From JAVSMW01 sp032027005 (GTDB lineage: Bacteria > Bacillota > Thermincolia > Thermincolales > UBA2595), in NCBI GenBank assembly GCA_032027005.1, contig JAVSMW010000008.1:1-64000 (forward strand): DNA of 64,000 nt, in the 5' to 3' direction. The position numbers and the translations under genes are program-made. The notes below the pieces were generated by a model. It worked only from the letters and a program-made list of their open reading frames with translations, made no database searches and was not told the origin of the DNA. Below are positions 1-9,101 of the stretch, piece after piece. Numbering within the stretch: the first letter of the stretch is position 1; every line of letters begins with the position of its first letter.

Positions 1-93
1 GAATTTTTAGAAAATCACCTGATGCAAAATTTGTTACAACAATTCACTGAAACAAGTCGCAGCAATTTAAGTCGCAGTAATAATTTTAAATGA
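1..93 (+). CDS. C-terminal end of an unidentified gene (partial)
   Basis: Frame 1 is open from the first base to a TGA at 91-93, giving 30 codons. The stop lies next to the ribosome site of cooC (GAGGTG at 92-97), which is the usual spacing in an operon. The tail is polar, with a repeated SRSN pattern. It is too short to identify and could be chance; the only support is its position and continuous opening. Confidence 0.35.
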   Translation, partial: EFLENHLMQNLLQQFTETSRSNLSRSNNFK

Positions 94-103
94 GGTGAAA
101 TGT

Positions 104-871
104 ATGAAGATTGCTATTTCAGGCAAGGGTGGCGTAGGCAAAACCACTGTCGCGTCCACTTTGGCAAAATTGTGTGCTGATTCTCACAAAAAAGTCTATG
201 CAGTGGACGCAGATCCGGATGCATGTCTGGCAGCTGCTGTTGGAATACCGGATGAGCAGATTCAGAACCTTAAACCACTTGTTGACTTAAAAGAATTAGT
301 AGACAAAAAGAGTGCGGGGGGAGGAGCATTTTATTCGCTAAATCCTGATGTTGATGATGTTTTAGATGAATACAGTATCCCACTGGGCAATATACGATTT
401 TTAAGAATGGGCGGCATCAAACAGGGCGGCTCAGCTTGTTATTGTCGGGAAAACTCTTTTTTAAATGCTTTAACCAGCGGACTCCTGTGGGATAAAGAGA
501 GTGCAGTAGTTTTAGATATGGGTGCCGGGATTGAGCACCTGACCAGAGGGACTGCCAGAAGTGTTGATATTATGCTGGTGGTCATAGAACCAAGCAAAAA
601 CAGTGTAAATACTGCTAAATTAGTTAAACAACTGGCTAATGACCTGGGGATCCGGAAGATTAAGTTTATTGGAAATAAAATCAGAAACGATAAGGAACGC
701 GAGTTTATTAGCAGTAATTTTTCTCCAGACGAGATCCTGGGATTTATTCCTTTTGATGATGAAATTTGGGAAAGCTCAATGGAAAGTGGCCCTGCGGCAG
801 AGTTAGGCGGTGCACTTTTACGGAGCATGCAAGATATTCACAAGAAATTATTGCGGGAGGTGGAAAGATAG
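104..871 (+). CDS. cooC: CooC-type nickel insertion ATPase for CO dehydrogenase
   Basis: This 255-residue MinD/ParA-like ATPase has the deviant P-loop GKGGVGKTT at residues 7-15. It carries a CxC pair (CYC) at about residues 112 and 114, the place where CooC proteins bind metal at their dimer interface. In this family ATP hydrolysis drives nickel loading into the C-cluster of CO dehydrogenase in the cytoplasm. I chose ATG 104, because GAGGTG at 92-97 is well spaced from it; a GTG at 95 in the same frame overlaps that site. The gene directly precedes acsA, its expected client, separated by 128 bases with no obvious terminator. Confidence 0.9.
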   Translation: MKIAISGKGGVGKTTVASTLAKLCADSHKKVYAVDADPDACLAAAVGIPDEQIQNLKPLVDLKELVDKKSAGGGAFYSLNPDVDDVLDEYSIPLGNIRFLRMGGIKQGGSACYCRENSFLNALTSGLLWDKESAVVLDMGAGIEHLTRGTARSVDIMLVVIEPSKNSVNTAKLVKQLANDLGIRKIKFIGNKIRNDKEREFISSNFSPDEILGFIPFDDEIWESSMESGPAAELGGALLRSMQDIHKKLLREVER

Positions 872-999
872 CCCCACAGCGGATTTTCATTAAGTTAATA
901 GTTGCATTCTCTCAAACGGGCTGACAAAATAGATAGAGTCAGAACAGTTTGTAACAAAAGAATGTAGGCAGAAAATGATTACTAAGGAGGTTAAAGTTT

Positions 1000-3018
1000 A
1001 TGCCAAGATTTAGAGATCCAAGCCATACCCATAAACCCTCAGATGCGCCTAGAGTGTTTGACCCCAAAAACGTAAAACGGGCCAGTGACCCAGCTGTCCT
1101 TGAAATGATTGAGAAAACCCAGGAACAGGGTATTATCACCGCTTTTGACCGTGCAGTCGCTCAACAGCCGCAGTGTCAGTTTGGTTACAAGGGTACATGC
1201 TGCCGGTTCTGTATGATGGGACCGTGTCGGGTAACTGCTGATACCGGTGTTAAGAGCAAAGGTATTTGTGGTGCGGATGCGTGGACTATTGCCGCCAGAA
1301 GCACAGGCACCATGCTCTTGACAGGCGCATCTGCTCACTGTGAGCATGCCCGCCACATTGCCCATACTGTTCTGGAAACTGCTGAAGGCAAAGCTAAAGA
1401 CTATAAAATCACCGATACCAATAAATTGAATAAAGTTGCTAAACGGATGGGTATTCCCACAGACGGCAAGTCAGACAACCAGATAGCTAAAGAATTGGCC
1501 GAGGTGGCCTTAAACGATTTCCGGATGCTAAATGGGGACGGCGAGTGCGAATTCTTGGTGAAAACCATCACTGAGGACCGTAAGGCTAAATTTGATGCCT
1601 GCAATATTACCCTGACTGGTATCCAGTCAGCTTTAGCTGATTTACTGGCTCAGGCTCATGTTGGTCAGGATAATGATCCTGTTAACCTTACCTTCGGCGC
1701 ATTAAAAGCTGCCTTGGCTGACTATACTGGGATGCATATTGGAACAGATTTCTCAGATATTCTTTTTGGTACCCCGACACCGGTGCTTTCCGAAGCTAAC
1801 CTTGGTGTAATTGATAAAGATAAAGTTAACATTATCCTCCATGGTCACAACCCGCTGCTCAGCGAAATGATTGTAGCCGCTGCCCGTGAAATGGATGATG
1901 AAGCTAAAGAAGCAGGGGCTGCCGGAATTCAGCTGGCCGGTATCTGTTGTACAGGTAACGAAGTACTGATGCGCCAGGGCGTGCCCATCGCTACCGGTTT
2001 CAGTTCCCAGGAAATGGCTATCGGGACAGGTGCTGTTGATGCAGTAATAGTTGATGTTCAGTGCATAATGCCTGGTCTGACAACAATTGCCAAGTGCTTC
2101 CATACTAAGATTGTTACAACCCAGCCGATTGCCAAGCTGCCAGGGACTGCCCATGTTCCTTTCAATACTGAAACTGCGATGGATGATGCCAAAGAAATCG
2201 TTCGCATGGCTATCGCTAACTACAAAGAACGTGACAACAACAAGGTGCACATTCCCAACCTGAAATATAAAACCGCTGCCGGTTTTAGCTTAGAAGCTCT
2301 TTATGAGATATTCGGCTCAGTAAATCCTGATGCGCCGGTTAAAGTTCTGACCGATGCCATTGAAGCCGGTCAAATTAAAGGTGTTGCCTTATTTGCCGGC
2401 TGCACCAACCTAAAGGGCGTTCAGGACGAAAATACAATCGGAATAGTCAAAGAAATGCTTAAAAATGATGTGTTTGTTATTTCAACGGGCTGTGCCGCCC
2501 AGAGTTTTGCAAGATTCGGGATTCTTGACCCGGACAGGAGAGACGATTTTGTTGGTGAGGGCTTGAAGGCGTTTTTGGGCCAGTTCGACAACAATGCCGG
2601 TCTGAAATACAGACTGCCTGCTGCACTCCATGTGGGCTCATGTGTTGATAACACAAGAGCTTCCGACCTCCTGATGGATATGGCTAATCAAATGGGAGTT
2701 GATACTCCGAAGGTACCTTGGGTAGCTTCTGCTCCGGAAGCTATGAGTGGTAAGGCCGTTGCCATAGGCTGCTGGTGTGTAACTATGGGTATGGCGGTAC
2801 ACGTAGGTGCGCTGCCGCCTGTTGAAGGTAGTGACCTGTTCTACAGTATTGCCACTCAGATTGCCAGTGACGTATACGGCGGATATTTCATCTTCGAAGT
2901 TGACCACAAAGTTGCAGCTCAAAAATTACTCAGTGCTTTAGAATACAAGACCTGGAAACTTGGTGTTCACAAAGCAGCTGCTGAGAAATTTGAGACTTCA
3001 CTTTGCCAGAACTATTAG
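1000..3018 (+). CDS. acsA: Anaerobic carbon-monoxide dehydrogenase catalytic subunit
   Basis: The 672-residue protein is the Ni-Fe-S CO dehydrogenase that interconverts CO2 and CO and passes CO to acetyl-CoA synthase. Near the N-terminus, cysteines at about 59, 67, 68, 71 and 76 (motif CCRFCMMGPC) are the ligands of the D- and B-clusters. C-cluster ligands appear in order as GICCTGNEV (about 314), GCTN (about 467), STGCAAQ (about 496) and GCWC (about 590), and a histidine-rich stretch HCEHARH lies near 110. Length is normal for the family. An excellent ribosome site AAGGAGG at 984-990 sets ATG 1000. It sits between cooC and acsB, so it is the bifunctional ACS partner type (also written cooS or cdhA-like). 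Confidence 0.96.
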   Translation: MPRFRDPSHTHKPSDAPRVFDPKNVKRASDPAVLEMIEKTQEQGIITAFDRAVAQQPQCQFGYKGTCCRFCMMGPCRVTADTGVKSKGICGADAWTIAARSTGTMLLTGASAHCEHARHIAHTVLETAEGKAKDYKITDTNKLNKVAKRMGIPTDGKSDNQIAKELAEVALNDFRMLNGDGECEFLVKTITEDRKAKFDACNITLTGIQSALADLLAQAHVGQDNDPVNLTFGALKAALADYTGMHIGTDFSDILFGTPTPVLSEANLGVIDKDKVNIILHGHNPLLSEMIVAAAREMDDEAKEAGAAGIQLAGICCTGNEVLMRQGVPIATGFSSQEMAIGTGAVDAVIVDVQCIMPGLTTIAKCFHTKIVTTQPIAKLPGTAHVPFNTETAMDDAKEIVRMAIANYKERDNNKVHIPNLKYKTAAGFSLEALYEIFGSVNPDAPVKVLTDAIEAGQIKGVALFAGCTNLKGVQDENTIGIVKEMLKNDVFVISTGCAAQSFARFGILDPDRRDDFVGEGLKAFLGQFDNNAGLKYRLPAALHVGSCVDNTRASDLLMDMANQMGVDTPKVPWVASAPEAMSGKAVAIGCWCVTMGMAVHVGALPPVEGSDLFYSIATQIASDVYGGYFIFEVDHKVAAQKLLSALEYKTWKLGVHKAAAEKFETSLCQNY

Positions 3019-3049
3019 CATATCCCGAAAATCGAAAGGAGGACCAAGA

Positions 3050-5249
3050 ATGTCAGAAGAACTTAATTTTGAACAAATATTTGAAGGCGCAGTAGAGCCC
3101 GGTAAAGAACCCATAAAAATTTTCAGAAGAGCCTACAAGGGAGCTATTACAGCAGTCAGTTATGCTGAGATTCTGTTAAGCCGGGCTATTCAAAAATATG
3201 GGAAAGCCAAAGAAGTTGCTTATCCAGATACAGCTTACTTTGTGCCAATTCTTCTCTGTATGACAGGTGTAAAAGTTAAAACATTAGGTGAAATGGTGCC
3301 CATCCTGAATAATATGCGCAACCAGATTACCGAAGCCCTGACTTTTGAGCAGTACAGGCTAAATGGTGAGGCTACCTGGTATGCCGCTGATATCATCGAA
3401 GTACTGCGTTATATCGACTACGATCCTGCCAAGCCGCTGCATGTCGCCCCCTGGACCGGATTCCTCACTGACCCTGTTGTACGTTCCTATGGGATCAAGA
3501 TGGTTGACTGGACAATTCCCGGTGAGGCTGTTATTGTGGGCCGGGCCAAAGACAGCAAAGCAGCTAAGAAAAATTGTTGATGATATGATGGGTAAAGGCT
3601 TAATGCTCTTCCTCTGTGATGAGATCATTGAGCAGCTCCTGGAAGAAAACGTTAAAATCGGTGTTGACTATATCGCTTTCCCACTGGGTAACTTTACCCA
3701 GGTAGTCCACGCGGCCAACTATGCTCTGCGGGCCGGGATGATGTTCGGCGGTATCCCCGCCGGTCAGCGTGACGCCCAGAGAGACTATCAGCGCCGCCGG
3801 GTACTGGCCTTCATTCTGTATCTGGGTGAGCATGACTTTGTTAAGGATGCTGCCTGTGCAGGAGCGATCTGGACCGGTTTCCCGGTTATCACTGACCAGC
3901 CCCTGGCTGAAGATGAGCAAATCAAAGACTGGTTTATTTCAGAACCTGATTATGAGAAGATTGTCCAGGTTGCCCTGGAAGTTCGCGGGATCAAACTGAC
4001 CAATATCGAAATCGATATTCCCATCAACCATGGTCCGGCCTTTGAAGGTGAGTCAGTCCGTAAGATTGATATGTTCGCCGAATTTGGCGGCAACCGGACC
4101 CCAGCCTTCGAGCTGGTGGAAATGGCTGGCGATGACATCGAAGACGGTAAGATAACAGTGATCGGTCCTGATATTGACAGTTTGCCGGAAGATGGCGGAA
4201 GACTCCCGCTGGGTATTCATGTCAAGGTTTATGGCCGTAAAATGCAGACAGACTTCGAGCCTGTGCTGGAGCGCCGGGTCCATTACTTTACCAACTATGG
4301 TGAAGGTCTGTGGCACGTTGCCCAGAGGGACCTCTGCTGGTTAAGGTTCACCAAAGATGCAGTGGCCAAGGGCTTAAAGATGGAGCATCTGGGCCGTCTG
4401 CTCTATGCCAAGTTTAAGTCCGAGTTCCCGGCCATTGTGGACCGGGTTGAGATTGAGCTGATCACTGATGAGGAAGAATGTATTAAACGCCGTGAATATG
4501 CCCGGTCGAAATATGCTTCCCGTGATGCCCGCCTCCGCGAACTGACTGACGAAGGTGTTGAAGAGTTTTATTCCTGTACACTCTGCCAGTCCTTTGCCCC
4601 GACTCATGTTTGCGTTGTATCTCCTGAGCGGGTAGGTCTATGTGGGGCTGTGAGCTGGCTGGATGCCAAAGCTGCGTATGAGATTAACCCACTTGGCGCC
4701 AACGTGCCAATTCCCAAGGGTGAATTCATTGATGAAGTTAAAGGTGAGTGGACTTCCTTTAATGAATTTATTTATAATAATTCCCAGCGCACAACCGAAA
4801 AGGTTAAATTCTATACTCTCATGGAAGATCCAATGACATCCTGCGGCTGCTTTGAAGCTATCATGACGATGGTTCCCGAAGCAAACGGCGTAATGGTTGT
4901 TAACCGTGAACACTCCGGCATGACCCCCTGCGGTATGAACTTCTCCACATTGGCCGGTACCTGCGGCGGCGGGGCTCAAATTCCAGGTTTCATGGGTATT
5001 GGTAAAGCTTACTTCGGCTCCAGAAAGTTTATCAAGGCTGACGGTGGTTTGGCTCGTCTGGTATGGATGCCGAAATCCCTTAAAGAGGCTCTGCGTACCA
5101 CTCTTGAGGAGAGGGCCGAAGAGGAAGGTCTGGGCAGGGATTTCGTTGACAAAATTGCTGATGAAACAGTAGGAGTATCAGGCGATGAGATTTTGCCGTT
5201 CCTCGAAGAAAAAGGCCACCCTGCTTTAACAATGGATCCAATGATGTAA
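3050..5249 (+). CDS. acsB: Acetyl-CoA synthase, interrupted by a +1 frameshift
   Basis: Two overlapping frames together encode a complete acetyl-CoA synthase of about 732 residues, which joins CO, a methyl group from the corrinoid protein and CoA. The first frame runs from ATG 3050 (ribosome site AAAGGAGG) to a TGA at about 3580; the second carries the rest to 5249. They meet in a run of five A at 3569-3573; reading four A gives a seamless protein (KDSKAAKKIVDDMMG). A-cluster cysteines are present at about 508, 511, 520 and 530 (CTLC ... GLCGAV) and in CGC at about 597-599, close to the Moorella enzyme numbering. Either a homopolymer sequencing error or a real inactivating mutation; the intact remainder favours an error. 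Confidence 0.93.
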
Positions 5250-5277
5250 TAATTAACACACTTTTCGGTTAGCATAA

Positions 5278-5316
5278 TTGATTGATGCGGTCGTTATTCG
5301 CGACCGCATCAATCAA
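5278..5316. promoter_or_regulatory. Perfect 16-bp hairpin between acsB and acsC
   Basis: The arms at 5278-5293 and 5301-5316 are exact reverse complements around a 7-base loop. No T-run follows, so it is not a standard terminator. Its position inside the acs operon suggests an mRNA-stability or partial-attenuation element that could set the acsB to acsC ratio. That role is inferred. Confidence 0.6.
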
Positions 5317-5357
5317 GTCATTCAAAAAGGATACATAGTGAGAAAGGAGATCGGAGA

Positions 5358-6689
5358 ATGGGTTTAACAGGTTTAGAGATTTTCAAACAATTACCCAAAA
5401 AGAACTGTAAAGAATGTGGTCAGCCAACTTGTCTGGCATTTGCCATGCAGCTGGCTGCAGGTAAGGCGGCCCTTGACGCATGCCCTTACGTAAGTGACGC
5501 CGCTCGTGAGGCATTGGATTCTGCTTCTGCACCACCGGTAGCTTTGGTTAAAATAGGTGCAGGTGAAAAAGCCTTCCAGCTTGGTAATGAAACAGTACTC
5601 TTCCGTCATGAAAAGAGGTTTGAACATGGCACTGGTATCGCCATTCAGGTTAGCGATACTGAGGACGTGAAGGCAAAAGTTGAAAAGATCAACAAGCTGG
5701 TCTTTGATCGTGTAGGTCAAACCCATGAAATTAATATGGTTGCCGTAGCCAACAATTCCGGTGACGCAGCTAAATTTGCCGATGCTGTTAAAACAGCTCA
5801 GGAAGTTACTGCGTATCCTTTATTACTTATCTCCAGTGACCCTGCTGCCATTGAAAAGGCTCTGGAAGTGGCCGGGGCTAACAAGCCGGTAGTTGCCGGT
5901 GCTGACGCCAATAACTACGAGGCGATGGTTGGATTAGCCAAAAAATACGATGCTCCTCTTGTTGTGAAGGGTGCTGACCTGAATAGTTTGGCTGAGCTTG
6001 TGGAGAAAGTTTCTGCTCTTGGATATAAGAATCTGATTCTGGATTCCGGTGCCCGTGAACTTTCCAAGGTTCTTGCCGACCAAACCCAAATCAGGAGATC
6101 AGCCCTTAAATTGTTCCGTCCCTTTGGATATCCAACAATTACTTATGCCAACAATGCTGATCCTGTTGTGGAATCACTTAATGCCAGCTCATTCACAGCA
6201 AAATATGCCGGTATCGTTGTTATGGAAAGTGCCGAGCCCGAACATATACTGCCGGTTATTACCCTCCGTCTGAATATTTACACTGACCCGCAGAAACCGA
6301 TTGCTGTTGAATGCAAAGTTTATGAAGTACTTAATCCGGGCCCTGATGCACCTATACTTATTACTACAAACTTCTCACTCAGTTACTTCTGTATTGCCGG
6401 TGACACCGAAGCTGCCCGTGTACCTGCGTACGTAATCCCTGTAGACACAGACGGGATCTCCGTACTGACTGCCTGGGCCGCAGGGAAGTTTACACCGGAA
6501 ACTATTGCTGACACTATTAAGAAACTTGGCATCATGGATAAAGTTAACCACAAAAAGCTTATTCTCCCTGGTGGAGTTGCTGTCTTAAGTGGTAAAACTG
6601 CAGAGTTAACCGGCTGTGAAGTAATCGTTGGACCTAATGAATCATCCGGCATTTCTTCCTTCTTTAAGAAAGTTTGGTTAAACCAGTAG
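5358..6689 (+). CDS. acsC: Corrinoid iron-sulfur protein, large (gamma) subunit
   Basis: This 443-residue subunit of the corrinoid iron-sulfur protein carries the methyl group from methyltetrahydrofolate to acetyl-CoA synthase. The N-terminal [4Fe-4S] motif is clear: cysteines at residues 17, 20, 25 and 42 (CKECGQPTC then ACPYV). The middle is a TIM-barrel-like segment and the C-terminal part corresponds to the corrinoid-binding domain of the family. ATG 5358 follows AAGGAG. It lies between acsB and acsD as in other Clostridia; the 108-base gap upstream holds a strong hairpin. Confidence 0.95.
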   Translation: MGLTGLEIFKQLPKKNCKECGQPTCLAFAMQLAAGKAALDACPYVSDAAREALDSASAPPVALVKIGAGEKAFQLGNETVLFRHEKRFEHGTGIAIQVSDTEDVKAKVEKINKLVFDRVGQTHEINMVAVANNSGDAAKFADAVKTAQEVTAYPLLLISSDPAAIEKALEVAGANKPVVAGADANNYEAMVGLAKKYDAPLVVKGADLNSLAELVEKVSALGYKNLILDSGARELSKVLADQTQIRRSALKLFRPFGYPTITYANNADPVVESLNASSFTAKYAGIVVMESAEPEHILPVITLRLNIYTDPQKPIAVECKVYEVLNPGPDAPILITTNFSLSYFCIAGDTEAARVPAYVIPVDTDGISVLTAWAAGKFTPETIADTIKKLGIMDKVNHKKLILPGGVAVLSGKTAELTGCEVIVGPNESSGISSFFKKVWLNQ

Positions 6690-6747
6690 TTTTACCTGAT
6701 AAATTACAGCAATGTTCAATGGGAATTTACGAAAGGAGCGGTACAAA

Positions 6748-7686
6748 TTGGCTGTTACTATTATAAAAGAAAGATGGACCAGTAAAGTAGCTGAAGAGTC
6801 CTTTGGTGCCAGCGGCTTGAAAGTTGGAGGGGAAACAACTCTTCCCTTTATGCAGTTTGAAGGTGCAATTCCTAACCGTGCTATTACCACTCTGGAAGTG
6901 TTTGATATGGCACCCGATGGTTGGCCTGCTGTACTAGAAGAGGCTTGGGCTGATGTAATAAATGATCCTGTGGCTTGGGCTAAAAAAGTTGAAGCCCTTG
7001 GTGCCGACATGGTAACTCTTAATCTGATGAGTGCTCATCCGGACTGGAAAAACGCTTCAGCTGATGAAGTTGCCAAAACTGCCAAAGCAGTAGCTGATGC
7101 TATCAATATTCCTTTGATGGTACTGGGCTGTGGTGTTGAAGAAAAAGACGGGGCAATCCTGCCTGTAGTTGCAGAAGCCCTGGAAGGTAAAAAGGCTTTA
7201 ATTGGTTGTGCAACTGCTAACAATTACAAGTCCATTACTGCAGCTGCCAATGGATACGGACATAACCTGATTGCATCTTCACCGCTTGACATCAACCTGT
7301 GCAAGCAGTTGAACATATTGATCAGTGAAATGGGTCTGCCCTTAGACCGGATCGCCTTTGACCCATTGGTTGGTGCTCTCGGTTATGGTATTGAATATGC
7401 ATACTCCATCATGGAGCGGGCCCGTCTTGGTGCCCTGACCGGGGACAAGACTCTGGCTACACCGATTGTTGCCTTCGTAGGTACTGAAGCCTGGAAGGCC
7501 AAAGAAGCTAAAGATGCTGATGCTGCTGAATGGGGCCCCATTAAAGACCGGGCGATCCTGTGGGAAGTTACAACTGCTACCACTTTTGCCTTAGCTGGTG
7601 CCAACATCTTTGTTCTGCGTCATCCAGAGTCCATGAACAGATTTAAAGCCTATATTGATGAGGCAATGAAATCTAACACATATTAA
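6748..7686 (+). CDS. acsD: Corrinoid iron-sulfur protein, small (delta) subunit
   Basis: The 312-residue protein pairs with AcsC to form the heterodimeric corrinoid iron-sulfur protein. The sequence matches the AcsD/CdhD family throughout, for example SPLDINLCKQLNILISEMG, GALGYGIEYAYSIMERARLG and the C-terminal LRHPES. The start is most likely TTG 6748, because AAAGGAGCGG at 6732-6741 is at the right distance and the family begins with an AV-type N-terminus; an upstream ATG at 6712 would add 12 unlikely residues. It is followed 36 bases later by acsE. Confidence 0.93.
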   Translation: MAVTIIKERWTSKVAEESFGASGLKVGGETTLPFMQFEGAIPNRAITTLEVFDMAPDGWPAVLEEAWADVINDPVAWAKKVEALGADMVTLNLMSAHPDWKNASADEVAKTAKAVADAINIPLMVLGCGVEEKDGAILPVVAEALEGKKALIGCATANNYKSITAAANGYGHNLIASSPLDINLCKQLNILISEMGLPLDRIAFDPLVGALGYGIEYAYSIMERARLGALTGDKTLATPIVAFVGTEAWKAKEAKDADAAEWGPIKDRAILWEVTTATTFALAGANIFVLRHPESMNRFKAYIDEAMKSNTY

Positions 7687-7722
7687 AAAAGTTATTAATT
7701 TTTTGGGAGGTTAGAAAAATAC

Positions 7723-8520
7723 ATGTTTGAGGTAATTGGTGAAAGAATTAACGGTATGTTTCTTGATATCCGTGAAGCTATTAAAAATAAAGACCCTAAG
7801 CCTGTTCAAAGCTGGGCAGTAAAACAGGCTGAAGCTGGTGCGTACTGGCTTGATATCAATACCGGACCGGTCGCCAGCAAAGAAGAACAAGTAGAAATCA
7901 TGGCCTGGTTGGTTAAGATTACTCAAGAAGCAGCAGAACTGCCATGTGCCATAGACACAACAAACTGGGCTGCAATGGAAGCCGGCCTTAAAGCCCACAA
8001 AGGCAAGGCCATGATTAACTCCGCAACCGCTGAGCAGGCCAAAATGGATGTTTTATTCCCAATGGCTGCTAACTATGGTGCCGCTGTTGTTTGTCTGGCT
8101 ATGAATGAAAAGGGCGTGCCCAAGAGTGCTGAAGATCGCTGTGCACTTGCTATGGAACTGTTGGCAAATGCCGATGCATACGGAATTAGTCCCCTTGACC
8201 TGTATATTGACCCGCTGGTATTACCGGTTAACGTTGCTCAGGAGCATGGACCTGAAAGTCTGGAGGCTCTGCGCCAGATTAAACTGCTGTCCAATCCTGC
8301 GCCCAAAACCACCATTGGTTTAAGTAATATTTCCCAAAAAGCTCCTAACCGCCCGTTAATTAACAGGACATACCTCACCATGGCTATGTGCTGTGGCCTG
8401 GATTCGGCTATCATGGACGCTAATGATGATGCCCTGATTGAAGCAGCAGCTACAGCCGGCATAATCATGAATCAGTCCATCTACTGTGATTCCTATGTCA
8501 AGGTTTTCAGACAAAGATAG
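7723..8520 (+). CDS. acsE: Methyltetrahydrofolate:corrinoid iron-sulfur protein methyltransferase
   Basis: This 265-residue pterin-binding TIM-barrel enzyme transfers the methyl group of CH3-H4folate to Co(I) of the AcsCD protein. Family hallmarks include the start MFEVIGERINGMF, the DINTGP segment near residue 44, DTTN near 80 and GLSNISQ near 195. Length is close to the usual 262. GGGAGG at 7705-7710 precedes ATG 7723. It closes the acs cluster: the next bases hold a T-rich terminator remnant. Confidence 0.95.
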   Translation: MFEVIGERINGMFLDIREAIKNKDPKPVQSWAVKQAEAGAYWLDINTGPVASKEEQVEIMAWLVKITQEAAELPCAIDTTNWAAMEAGLKAHKGKAMINSATAEQAKMDVLFPMAANYGAAVVCLAMNEKGVPKSAEDRCALAMELLANADAYGISPLDLYIDPLVLPVNVAQEHGPESLEALRQIKLLSNPAPKTTIGLSNISQKAPNRPLINRTYLTMAMCCGLDSAIMDANDDALIEAAATAGIIMNQSIYCDSYVKVFRQR

Positions 8521-8539
8521 TTTTAATAACTGTGCATGA

Positions 8540-8573
8540 TAANNNNGNNNNNNNGNNNCGGGGCCTTTTTTTT
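8540..8573 (+). terminator. Probable terminator of the acs operon, partly unreadable
   Basis: About 20 bases after acsE a stretch of N with scattered G is followed by CGGGGCC and nine T. The right arm and T-run look like a Rho-independent terminator, but the left arm is masked, so the stem cannot be verified. Confidence 0.5.
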
Positions 8574-8683
8574 TATCATATCGTAAGACTCCCACTTCTA
8601 TAAGTGGGAGTGGTTCCCCGTACTCTACTTCGGTGGGGGTTGACTCCCCTACCGAAGTCTTGATGTTCAACTTTAGTTGAACG
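8572..8683 (+). repeat. Structured 112-bp repeat, family A copy 1
   Basis: This element matches 10522-10633 over 112 bases with three substitutions. It folds into three hairpins: CTCCCACTT/AAGTGGGAG, a 12-bp stem beginning CTTCGGTGGGG, and GTTCAAC/GTTGAAC around TTTA. In this copy one C of the middle stem is T, which keeps a G-U pair, so the fold is preserved at RNA level. The shape and T-rich entry site resemble IS200/IS605-type ends or a palindromic miniature element, but no transposase is present. That assignment is inferred. Confidence 0.75.
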
Positions 8684-9101
8684 GTTAATTCCATGAAAGG
8701 ACCACACCAATATTCTTATTTTTAGGGGCCTTAGATGATATAAATAATAATTATAGATGGTATGCTGATTATGCATTTCCATTATATCAAAACTTGTGTT
8801 ATTATGGAGGCAATCCAACAAATCTCTATGATGCATGGTAAAGATATGGTACATTGATAAAGTGGGAACATTGTTCGCAGCTACGGTCACTAGGGCGGTC
8901 CTTTGTATGTGATATAGCATAGTCCTACAAATGGTAGTATAATATTTTTTCTTTGTTTCCCACAATTATTATTTTCCCCTAACTGGTTTAAATTAAATGT
9001 ATTCACCAGTAGATGGGGATTTTTTATTAATTCCGCACTGTTGTAAAACAATATAGGATTGGTTTGATTTTATTTTTTAAATATTGATTTGGGGGAAAAG
9101 T
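8684..9101 (+). other. AT-rich spacer with a short orphan reading frame
   Basis: This spacer holds an open stretch from 8689 to a TAA at 8839-8841 with a tyrosine- and tryptophan-rich C-terminus (RWYADYAFPLYQ, CYYGGNP). It lacks a good start and ribosome site, so it may be the tail of a decayed gene. A TATAAT lies at 8938-8943 without a convincing -35 box. The rest is AT-rich and leads to the GGGGGAAAAG ribosome site of the next gene. Confidence 0.35.

Noticed and set aside
1753..2250. 165-codon minus-strand frame inside acsA
   Set aside because: It is antisense to a highly conserved enzyme, has no ribosome site, and its composition mirrors acsA codons.
3363..3580. Separate gene start for the second acsB frame
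   Set aside because: The first 70 codons of that frame are out-of-frame translation of acsB; family identity begins only after the A-run, so it is one gene with a frameshift.
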